64,000 bases of DNA from Herbiconiux sp. A18JL235 (GTDB taxonomy: Bacteria > Actinomycetota > Actinomycetes > Actinomycetales > Microbacteriaceae). This document shows positions 26,808 through 34,700 of this stretch, piece by piece (the stretch's first letter is position 1; each line of letters starts with the position of its first letter). The notes under the pieces were generated by a model that was not told the DNA's origin, ran no database searches, and saw nothing but the letters and a program-made list of their open reading frames with translations. The position numbers were made by a program, and so were the translations under genes. The DNA is taken from assembly GCF_040939305.1 (NCBI RefSeq), contig NZ_CP162511.1, forward strand, positions 1,240,001 through 1,304,000, in the 5' to 3' direction.

Positions 26808-28115
26808 GTGTCGACAGCCCTCCGAACCCGCCGCGTGCATCCGGCCTGGATCGTCGCGGCGGTCGCCTTTCTCGCGCTGGTGGGCGCCGCGGGATTCAGG
26901 GCCGCGCCGAGCGTGCTCATGCTGCCGCTCGAGGAGCAGTTCGGCTGGTCGCGCACCGAGCTCTCGCTCGCGGTCACCGTGAACCTGCTGCTGTACGGGC
27001 TCATGGCGCCGTTCGCCGCCGCGCTCATGGCGAGGTTCGGGATGCGCGCGGTCACCACCGCCGCACTGCTGCTCGTGGGAGCGGGGGCGGCGCTCAGCAT
27101 CTACGCGACCGCGCCCTGGGTGCTGGTGCTGACCTGGGGCGTCATGATCGGGCTCGGCACCGGATCGATGGCGCTCGTGTTCGCCGCCACCGTCGCCGAC
27201 CAGTGGTTCGTGCGCCGGCGCGGGCTCGTCGTCGGCGTGCTCACGGCGGGGAGCGCCACCGGACAACTCGCCTTCCTGCCCTTCATCGCCGTGCTCGTCG
27301 AGCAGCAGGGGTGGCAGCAGGCCTCGCTCCTCGTGGCGGTGGGTGCGTTCGTGGTGGTGCCGCTCGTGCTGCTGTTCCTGCGCAACCGGCCCTCCGACCT
27401 CGGCATCACGCCGTTCGGTGCGGCTGCCGACTGGGCGCCTGCGCCCCGGGCGGTGGGCAACCCCGCGCGCATCGCGCTCGGCACGCTCGCGCGGGCGGCC
27501 CGGCGGCGCACCTTCTGGGCGCTGGTGGCGGGCTTCGCCATCTGCGGCGCGACGACGAACGGGCTGGTGGGAACGCACTTCATCCCGAGCGCCCACGATC
27601 ACGGCATGCCCGAGACCACGGCCGCGGGGCTGCTCGCGGTGGTCGGCGTCTTCGACATCGTGGGAACCATCGCCTCGGGCTGGCTCACCGACCGCGTGAA
27701 CCCGCGCATCCTGCTCGCCGTGTACTACGCGGGTCGGGGGCTGGGGTTGCTGGTGCTGCCGTTCCTGCTGTCGGAGGCCGTGCATCCGCCCATCATCGTG
27801 TTCGTCGTCATCTACGGGCTCGACTGGGTGGCCACCGTGCCGCCCACCGTCGCGCTCTGCCGGGAGGTGTTCGGGGCCGACGGCCCCGTGGTGTTCGGGT
27901 GGGTGTTCGCCGCCCACCAGGTGGGGGCGGCGATCGCCGCCACGGTCGCGGGAGTCGTGCGCGACTCGACGGGGGAGTACACGCTCGCCTGGTTCGGCGC
28001 TGCGGGGTTGTGCGCGGTGGCGGCAGTGGTGAGCGTGTCGATCGCGCGCGGGCGGCCCGCGGCGTCGGCGGGTGCGGCGCCCGCCGATGCACCTCGCGCT
28101 GACGCCCCGGGCTGA
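26808..28115 (+). CDS. MFS transporter
   Basis: A 435-residue twelve-helix major facilitator, with MFS motif A-like sequence DRVNPRILLAVYYAGRG between helices 8 and 9 and VFAATVADQWFVRRRGLVVGVLTAGSATGQLAFLPFIAVL around helix 5. The pattern resembles the OFA/monocarboxylate-type group (GFRAAPSVLMLPLEEQFGWSRTELS in the first loop). The substrate is unknown. It is divergent from the siderophore permease operon across an iron box, so a role in siderophore export is conceivable but not shown. The C-terminal tail is encoded by the start of a 13-bp tandem repeat array. Confidence 0.88.
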   Translation: MSTALRTRRVHPAWIVAAVAFLALVGAAGFRAAPSVLMLPLEEQFGWSRTELSLAVTVNLLLYGLMAPFAAALMARFGMRAVTTAALLLVGAGAALSIYATAPWVLVLTWGVMIGLGTGSMALVFAATVADQWFVRRRGLVVGVLTAGSATGQLAFLPFIAVLVEQQGWQQASLLVAVGAFVVVPLVLLFLRNRPSDLGITPFGAAADWAPAPRAVGNPARIALGTLARAARRRTFWALVAGFAICGATTNGLVGTHFIPSAHDHGMPETTAAGLLAVVGVFDIVGTIASGWLTDRVNPRILLAVYYAGRGLGLLVLPFLLSEAVHPPIIVFVVIYGLDWVATVPPTVALCREVFGADGPVVFGWVFAAHQVGAAIAATVAGVVRDSTGEYTLAWFGAAGLCAVAAVVSVSIARGRPAASAGAAPADAPRADAPG

Positions 28116-28185
28116 CGGGCCGCGCTGACGGGCCGCGCTGACGTGCCGCGCTGAGGCCCCGCGCTGACGTGCCGCGCTGACGCGC
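28095..28185. repeat. 13-bp tandem repeat array at the 3' end of the MFS gene
   Basis: Units with core CGCGCTGA begin at 28095, 28121, 28134, 28147, 28160 and 28173, and a one-base variant begins at 28108, giving an exact 13-bp period and about seven copies. The MFS stop TGA lies in the second copy. Because 13 is not a multiple of 3, TGA recurs in every reading frame. Confidence 0.85.
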
Positions 28186-28250
28186 GCTCCGGCCGCCGGA
28201 GCGGCTCAGGATGCGGGTCGGGATGGCGGGCCGCGGGCGCGGAACGCGCC

Positions 28251-28946
28251 TCAGCCTCGCGGTGGCGTTCGCACCCACGCCACGGTGGCCACGACGAGGT
28301 CGAAGAGCTCGGTGAGCTGCTCGGCGAGGGCGGGGAGGCCGCAGGCGAAGGAGAGCAGCAGCACGCGGTCGCCGGGGGTGGCGAGGTAGTAGGCGACCTC
28401 GAGGGTGGTGAGACCCGCCTCGGGTGAGTCGGCGGGTGCCGACACCTCGCGCACCCGCCGCACCGCGGGGCCGCACGGCAGCTCGAGGTCGGCGTCGGGC
28501 GCGACCTCGCCGCCCGGGTCGCCGCCCGGGTCGCCGCCCGGGTCGCGGCCCGGCTCGGACGGCCCCGACGGCTCGCGCACCGTTCCGAGCACGGCCCGCA
28601 GCGCGGCGGCCGGGGTCGGGGCGAGGCGCCTCAGCGTGAGCCGCGGGTGGTACACGGTGAGTGTCGCCGGGAGCGGCACCCCGGGCATCACCTCGCGGCA
28701 CAGGTGCAGCTGCGTGGCGCCGGCGGCGCGGGCGCGATCGGCGGCGAACAGGAAGCGGCTGCGCAGTTCGGCGCGGGCCGTGGCGTCTTCGTCGCGGCGG
28801 CCCACCGTCTCACGCACCAGCGCGGCGACCGCGCGCTCGGTCTCGTCGGCGTGGACCACCGGCACCGCCCACCAGTCTCCCGGCAGCGCGAAGTCGAAGC
28901 CGCCCTCGCGGGTGCGTCGCGTTCGTGCTGCCGACTCGTCGCTCAT
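28251..28946 (-). CDS. conserved operon protein of unknown function (type VII locus)
   Basis: A 231-residue soluble-looking protein, last gene of the type VII-like operon. Its N-terminus (GGFDFALPGDWWAVPV) resembles that of the gene just upstream (WGFSLGLPTGWHEVP), so the two are probably paralogues. The middle is helical (DEDATARAELRSRFLFAADRARAAGATQLHL). An acidic insertion encoded by a short repeat follows (GRDPGGDPGGDPGGE, ~145-158), then a hydrophobic C-terminal half (LTTLEVAYYLATPGDRVLLLSFACGLPALAEQLTELFDLVVATVAWVRT). No signal peptide or known domain was recognised. The ATG overlaps the previous stop by 4 bp. A chaperone- or EspG-like role is possible but is only inferred from position. 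Confidence 0.75.
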   Translation of the reverse strand: MSDESAARTRRTREGGFDFALPGDWWAVPVVHADETERAVAALVRETVGRRDEDATARAELRSRFLFAADRARAAGATQLHLCREVMPGVPLPATLTVYHPRLTLRRLAPTPAAALRAVLGTVREPSGPSEPGRDPGGDPGGDPGGEVAPDADLELPCGPAVRRVREVSAPADSPEAGLTTLEVAYYLATPGDRVLLLSFACGLPALAEQLTELFDLVVATVAWVRTPPRG

Positions 28947-29554
28947 GCGGGTGCCTCCTCGTGAAGACGCAGCGTGTTCGCGAACTCGACGCCGGAGCGC
29001 ACGAAGTCGTCGAACACGAGCAGATCGGGGCTCGACAGCTCGAACCGCACGACGATCGCGGGGTCGTCGGGGAAGATCGTGGCGACGAGCCGCTGCTGCA
29101 ACGCCCGAGCGGATGCTCCACCCGGCTCCACGACGTCGTGCACCACCACGCACGGCAGGCCGGCCAGCTCGACCTGCTCCGTTTCGCGGCGGTAGAACCG
29201 CGGCCCGGCCGACGGCGAGTCTGCCGCCGGGGAGGATGCCCCCGCCGCGGGGGTGGCGGCAGCCGCCGTGGCGAACTCCGCGATGCTCACCCCGCCTCTG
29301 GGCAGCAGCTCCAGAAAGGCCCACGCCCTCGCCCTCACCGGTTGCGACCCGCCGAGATACACGAAGTGGCGACGTGCCGGCCGGCCCTGCGCCGAGGCGA
29401 ACCGGTGTGCGCGCGCGAGCACCGCATCCGCCTCCGCATCACCCGTCGAAGCCGGGCCTGTGGCCGCGAGAGCCGTGCGGGCCTCGCCCGCCCCGGCCGC
29501 GGGCACCTCGTGCCACCCCGTCGGCAGCCCCAGGCTGAACCCCCACTCACCCAC
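28943..29554 (-). CDS. conserved operon protein of unknown function (type VII locus)
   Basis: About 203 residues from GTG 29554, which overlaps the preceding gene by 8 bp. A longer frame to 29605 exists but adds only low-complexity residues. The mature start WGFSLGLPTGWHEVP matches the family start of its downstream neighbour. Other visible parts are an Ala-rich helix, RHFVYLGGSQPVRARAWAFLELL and a C-terminal VATIFPDDPAIVVRFELSSPDLLVFDDFVRSGVEFANTLRLHEE that resembles a PsbP/LpqN-like beta-sheet end (weak). No catalytic motif is evident. Co-translation with the 28251-28946 gene suggests that the two proteins act together. Confidence 0.72.
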   Translation of the reverse strand: MGEWGFSLGLPTGWHEVPAAGAGEARTALAATGPASTGDAEADAVLARAHRFASAQGRPARRHFVYLGGSQPVRARAWAFLELLPRGGVSIAEFATAAAATPAAGASSPAADSPSAGPRFYRRETEQVELAGLPCVVVHDVVEPGGASARALQQRLVATIFPDDPAIVVRFELSSPDLLVFDDFVRSGVEFANTLRLHEEAPA

Positions 29555-31148
29555 GGGTCGCACCCCCCGTCGCGACGGCGGCGAGCTTCGGATCGACCGA
29601 CGCATCGTGGAGCCGCTGTGCGAGCCCCCCGAAGCCGTCGCCCGCGGCGTGGGCCAGCTGGTCGCCCCCGGGCAGCCCGCCGAGCACGTCGCCGAGGGCG
29701 CCGCTCACCAGGTTGCCGACCCGGTCGCCGACGTCGGGCCCGCCCAGCACGCCTCCGAGATCGTGCTGCAGCCGCTCGGCGACGTGCTCGAAGCCGCTGC
29801 CCGCGAGAGGCGCGAGCGCGTCGCGCGCGCCCTGGTCGAGAGTCTGCTGCACCGAGCTCGCGGCACGGCCGACGGCGTCGGCGATGCTCGACCCCGTCGT
29901 GTACACGGAGTCGAACGTGGAGCCGAGCGCCGCGGCGGCCGGGCGGCCGAAGTCGGCGGCGGCAGTGATCGCCGAGCCGAGTCCGCTCGCGTCGACGCCC
30001 TCGGCGAAGTCGGCGCCGACCTTCTCGCCGAGCCCCTCCATCGTCGAGGTGAACGAGTCGACACCCTCGCCGAAGCTCGCGTCGAGGAAGTCGCCCGCGA
30101 GCGGGTCGAGCGAGTCGTAGATCGACCGCGCCTCGCTCCCGCCGAGCGAGAGCACGCCGTCGACCACCGTGTCCGTGACCGCCTCGACACCCTTCGTCAC
30201 GGCCTGCTTCGCGATCTCGCCGATCGTCGAGCTCGCCGCCTCCCCGAGGATGCGGGTGGCCCCGGCCGCCGCCGACTTCGCCGCGGCACCGAGTGCGGTG
30301 CCGAGCGCCGCCCCGCCGAAGGCGGCGAGCACGGCGAGGCCCGCCACCACCAGGTCGAGCAGGTGGAACCCGTTCAGGGCGAACTGCAGCAGCGCCAGCA
30401 GGGCGATGGCGATGTTGACCAGCTGCGCGTAGCCGAATAGCGCCGCCGCGACAGCCGCGAACAGCGGCATCACCACCGCGAGCACGGCGAACACCACGGC
30501 GAGCACGGTGAGCACGAGCGACACGATCTTGAGCACGACCGAGAGGATATTCGCCACCAGTTGAACGATGTCGAACAGGTCGCCGAGGTCGTCCCAGAAG
30601 CTGTCGTTGAGGTCGCCGAACTCGTTGCCGCGATGGATGCGCGCCGCCGCCACCGCGGCCGCGTGCCTGAGCTGATCTCGAGCGGCGTTCCACTCCGACT
30701 CCGCCTGCGAGAGCTCGCGCTGAAGCTGCTCCCACTCCGAGCGCAGCTGCTCGGCGCGGGCGAGGGCGGCCGCCTGCTCGGGGCCGGGGAGCTGAGCCTG
30801 CTGGTCGGCATCGACGAAGAGGGATCGCACCTCGTCTGCGCGGGCGGTGAGGTCGTGGCTGGCCGCGGTGAGCATCCGGGCCCGGTCGTGGGCGTCGCGC
30901 ATGGGCGTGACGTACTCCAGCAGCGCCTGGGAGGCCTCGTCGTAGCGCGCGTGCGCCTGCGTGATCGATGAGGCGGCGTCGCCGGCGCTCGAGACCAGCG
31001 CCGACACGGCGTGGCTGCGGAAGCCGTCACCCGAGAGCTGTCTGAGCTGCTCGGCGGCCCGGGCGATGGCCTCCGCGGTGCGCAGGTACTGGGTGGCGTC
31101 GCGCTGCACCACGTCGGGATCGCCCGGCAGCGGGCCGAGCTCAGCCAT
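29547..31148 (-). CDS. large helical/membrane protein, putative type VII-associated substrate or component
   Basis: A 533-residue protein. Residues 1-180 are alpha-helical with WXG/LXG-like spacing and long coiled-coil segments (GPEQAAALARAEQLRSEWEQLQRELSQAESEWNAARDQL). A hydrophobic block at ~190-285 contains several helices (FDIVQLVANILSVVLKIVSLVLTVLAVVFAVLAVVMPLFAAVAAALFGYAQLVNIAIALLALL and VVAGLAVLAAFGGAALG). Residues 290-533 are low-complexity Ala/Gly/Ser/Asp-rich with no recognised toxin domain. Its start overlaps the stop of the small ESX-like gene by 8 bp. It may be a secreted effector scaffold or an inner-membrane component; the sequence cannot decide. Confidence 0.75.
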   Translation of the reverse strand: MAELGPLPGDPDVVQRDATQYLRTAEAIARAAEQLRQLSGDGFRSHAVSALVSSAGDAASSITQAHARYDEASQALLEYVTPMRDAHDRARMLTAASHDLTARADEVRSLFVDADQQAQLPGPEQAAALARAEQLRSEWEQLQRELSQAESEWNAARDQLRHAAAVAAARIHRGNEFGDLNDSFWDDLGDLFDIVQLVANILSVVLKIVSLVLTVLAVVFAVLAVVMPLFAAVAAALFGYAQLVNIAIALLALLQFALNGFHLLDLVVAGLAVLAAFGGAALGTALGAAAKSAAAGATRILGEAASSTIGEIAKQAVTKGVEAVTDTVVDGVLSLGGSEARSIYDSLDPLAGDFLDASFGEGVDSFTSTMEGLGEKVGADFAEGVDASGLGSAITAAADFGRPAAAALGSTFDSVYTTGSSIADAVGRAASSVQQTLDQGARDALAPLAGSGFEHVAERLQHDLGGVLGGPDVGDRVGNLVSGALGDVLGGLPGGDQLAHAAGDGFGGLAQRLHDASVDPKLAAVATGGATRG

Positions 31149-31434
31149 TCGCCAGGCCCGCCAGGGTGCGCACGAGTTCGCTGTCGAGCTTGTCGAAGCC
31201 GTCGGAGACGAGGTGAACGGCGTCGCTGATCGACCGCACCGCCTCGAGCATGTCCTCCCTGGTGTCCTCCCAGTCGTCGGCGAAGTCGATCAGCACGCCG
31301 GCCAGCTCCCCGTCGCCGCAGGCGTGGGCCGTCGACCGGCTCATGCCGCCCGCGGCGTCGAGGGTGTCGACGATGAGCTTCAGGGCGCTGTCGAGCTCCT
31401 GCAGCATGCCGGTGTCGACGAGCAGGTCGGCCAT
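31141..31434 (-). CDS. small ESX-like helical protein
   Basis: A 97-residue protein in tandem with the WXG100 gene (2 bases apart). Two amphipathic helices are predicted (about 7-45 and 55-93) separated by CGDGELAGVLIDFADDWEDTRED. The DDW near the centre resembles the tryptophan position of ESX partners, although WxG itself is absent. The size, the pairing and the lack of a signal peptide suggest that it is the EsxB-like partner of the 31437 protein or a type VII substrate. The family is not recognised with certainty. Confidence 0.75.
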   Translation of the reverse strand: MADLLVDTGMLQELDSALKLIVDTLDAAGGMSRSTAHACGDGELAGVLIDFADDWEDTREDMLEAVRSISDAVHLVSDGFDKLDSELVRTLAGLANG

Positions 31435-31436
31435 CG

Positions 31437-31733
31437 CTACTGCCTGATCGCCTTGGCGAGCTCTTCGTCGGTCTTCTGCATCGCCTCGGCCGCCGAGCGC
31501 AGGAACTGCGACAGGCCCTGCAGCCCTTCCACGGCCTGGGTGGTGCCGTTGGTGAACTTCTCGTAGGTGTCGTCGAAGGCGCCAGAGGCCATCTGGGTCT
31601 GGAAGCCGTTCGCCACGAGCTGGTCGATGAGGCGGCGGAGGTCGGTGAGGGTGGTGGTCATCTGGTCGCGCCCGGTGTCGAGCCGGCCGGCGGCCTCGGT
31701 CATCTCCTCGTACGTGACGTTGAGGTTGGCCAT
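31437..31733 (-). CDS. WXG100-family type VII secretion target
   Basis: A 98-residue helix-turn-helix hairpin protein. The central turn reads LVANGFQTQMASGAFDDTYEKFTNG, in which N-G-F replaces W-x-G. This variant is common in actinobacterial WXG100 proteins whose second helix reads EGLQGLSQFLRSAAEAM. There is no N-terminal signal. The C-terminal KTDEELAKAIRQ could be the recognition tail read by the ATPase. SD AGGAG lies just before the ATG, 9 bases after the ATPase gene. It would be exported as a dimer through the EccC-like machine. Confidence 0.9.
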   Translation of the reverse strand: MANLNVTYEEMTEAAGRLDTGRDQMTTTLTDLRRLIDQLVANGFQTQMASGAFDDTYEKFTNGTTQAVEGLQGLSQFLRSAAEAMQKTDEELAKAIRQ

Positions 31734-31742
31734 GGTGTTCTC

Positions 31743-34700
31743 CTAAGGGGTGGTCGATGAAGCGGTGGCGGATGCGGTGGTGGCCGCCGGGAGCGGCAGA
31801 TGAACCCGCACGGCTCTGCCGGCGACGTAGTAGCCGCGGCCGGGCGGGAACTCGGAGCGGGCCACCCGCGGCAGCACGGTGCGCAGGATGCTCTCTCCTT
31901 CGGCGGGCTCCGGCTGCAGCAGGATTCCGCGACGGGTGTTCTTGATCTCGGCGAGCAGGGGCCAGGAGGAGATCCAGGCGCTCGACTCGGCCTCGGCGAT
32001 CAGCAGGTGGTCGCTGCGCTTGATCGCACGGATGAGCTCGACGATGGGCGCATCGGCCGGCGTCGAGAGGAAGTCGCCGATGCCCTCGACCAGCACCGCG
32101 ATGCGGCGGGCGGTGGCGTGGCCGGTGCCGGTCGCGGATGCGGCCGTCGGCGCGGGCGTGGCCGTCACCTCGGCGGCGAGGGCTCTCGCCAGCTCGGCCA
32201 CCCGCTCGGTGTCGGTGGCCTGCGCCTCCCAGTCGAGGGCGGTTCCGAGCGGCGACCGTCGGTGACCGAGGTAGTGCAGCCGGATGCCCGGCTCGGCTCG
32301 CCGGAGCGACTGGGCGAGGGTGAGCAGCGCCGAGGTGCGGCCGCTCCCGGGAGGCCCGGCGAGGAGCATCGCCCCCGACGGCTCGAAGCCGATCGGCTGC
32401 AGGGTGTCGTCGGAGATGCCGAGCACCGGCCGCGAGGAGACGTGCTCGGGGAAGTCGCTGAGCGGCACCTCGGTGGGCAGGGAGCGGATCGCCGCCGCCT
32501 CCCCGCGCCCGCTCGCCCGGGCCGCCGCCCGCAGCTCCTCGGCGAGGCGATCGAGAGCGGCTGCCTGCTCGAGCACGTTGCGGGTGGCACCGAGCACGGC
32601 GACCTGCGTCTCGTGGCCGTCGAGCAGCGCCCGCCCGGCGGGGGAGCCCGGCCCGAGCACGTCGTCGGGAACGTCGAGCATGAGATAGGAGGAGTCGTCG
32701 GAGAGCCGGAGCACCACGCGGCGCGGCACCGAGGAGCTCACCGAGGTGGGCACGCTGCCCGGCCGGTCGGCGGTGAACGCGACGTGCACCCCGACCCGTC
32801 TGCCCTCCGAGAGCAGCCGGAGGAACTCGCTGTAGCGCGCCGATCTGCCGCTCGCCGCCTCCCATTCGGTGCGGAACGCCGGGAAGCCGTCGACGAGCAG
32901 GAGGAGACGGGGAGTGCGGAGCTCGCCGGAGATGCGCCGGTAGTCGTCGAGCGAGCCCGCGTCGACGGCGGCGAAGTCGCGGCCACGCTGGTCGAGCAGC
33001 TCGCCCAGCATGCGCAGCAGCCGGGCCACCCGCTCGGTGTCGTCGCCCGCGATGACGGAGCCGACGTGGGGGAGCCGTTCGAGCATCCGGAGCCCGCCGC
33101 CGGCGAAGTCGAGCGCGTAGACGTCGGTCGGGTCGCTCTCGGGCGCGAGCCCGGCCGAGGCGGCGAGGGTGCGCAGCAGCACGGTCTTGCCCGAGCCTCC
33201 CGTGCCGTACACGGCGAGGTGGCCGTCGACGTCGGGGAGGAATCGTGCGGTGCGCTGCTCCTGGGTCTCGGGGAGATCGGCGACGCCGAGCCGCAGCCCG
33301 GTCGCGTCACCGGATGCGGCGGCGTCGCCGGGTGCGCCGGGACCGGCGGGACCGCCGGGTTCGCTGCGCTCGTCCGATCCGCGGCGGTCGACGGTGACGA
33401 GCTCGCGCAGCTCGTACACCGGCGCGAGCTCGTCGAGCCAGGGCCGGCGCGGCGGTCGCACCTCGGCCGCGACGGCGGCAGTGCCGATGGTCGCGACGAT
33501 CCGCGCCTCGTCGTTCGGCCCGGTCTCTTCCACGGGCGCGCTGATCCCCGCCCGTGCCTCCCACACGATCTCGGCACCGAAGCGCAGCTCGGCGACCTTC
33601 ACCGCGGCCCGCTCCGGTTCGGAGCGGGTGCGACCACCGACGTACGCCGTCTGGAACGGCGTGACCTTGCCCGGCCCGGTCTTCGCGATGGCACGGCCGG
33701 GGAGCGACGGGTCGAAGGCGGCGGCGCTCTTCTCGCCGATGACGTCGGTGGAGTCGTGCTCGTCGGCCATGCGCAGCGCCACCCGCAGATTGGTGTTGGC
33801 CCTCAGGTTGTCTTTGATGACGCCGGCCGGCCGCTGCGTGGCCATGATGAGGTGGATGCCGAGCGACCTCCCGCGCTGGGCGACGTCGACGACGCCGTCG
33901 ACGAAGTCGGGGACGTCGGTGGCGAGGGCCGCGAACTCGTCGATCACGATCACGAGCGCCGGAGGGCACTCCGGGTCGCCGCGCTTCTCGAGCTCGATCA
34001 GGTCTTTGGCCTTCTTGCGCCCGAGCAGCCGCTCGCGGTGCTGCAGCTCGGCACGGAGGCTGGTGAGCGCCCGGCGCACGAGGTGCGGGCTCAGGTCGGT
34101 GACGAGCCCCACCGCGTGCGGCAGCGCGACGCACTCGGCGAACGCCGAGCCGCCCTTGTAGTCGACGAAGAGGAAGGTCACCCGGTCGGGGCTGTACTCC
34201 AGCGCCATGCCGAGCACCCAGGCCTGGAGGAACTCCGACTTTCCCGAGCCGGTGGTGCCGCCGACAAGGGCGTGCGGGCCCTGGGCGCGCAGGTCGAGGT
34301 GCATCGAGTCGGGCCCCGCCACGCCCACCAGGGCACGCAGTCCGGATGCTCGCCGGGCCGGGCGCGCTGTTCCGGCCGAGGGGGCGGCGGCGTGGGCCGC
34401 GGTGCCCGCCGCCCCGGTGCGCAGCGAGTCGTTCTGCTGCCAGCGGTCGACCACGGAGGCCGCCGCCTCACCGAACTCGCCTCCGACGAGAGCGAGGAAC
34501 GACACCGACGGAGGCAGGTCGCTCGAGTCGGCGACCCGGGCGCCGGAGTCGACGAGCGGCGCGAGCCTCCGCGCGAGAGCGGTCGCCTGCGCGAGGTCGA
34601 CGCGCTCCGTGCGCACGGGCGAGACGGTGTCGCCGAGCCGCACCAGGCCGACCGCGGCCGCGTCGCTCCCGCCCGCCAGGTCGACCCAGCTGCGGCAGAC

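Noticed and set aside
29547..31148. Polymorphic toxin with a C-terminal toxin domain
   Set aside because: The C-terminal 240 residues are low-complexity Ala/Gly/Ser/Asp with no toxin motif, and no immunity-gene pattern follows.
31437..31733. WXG100 gene considered broken because WxG is missing
   Set aside because: The NGF-type turn is a common actinobacterial variant and the two-helix pattern is complete.
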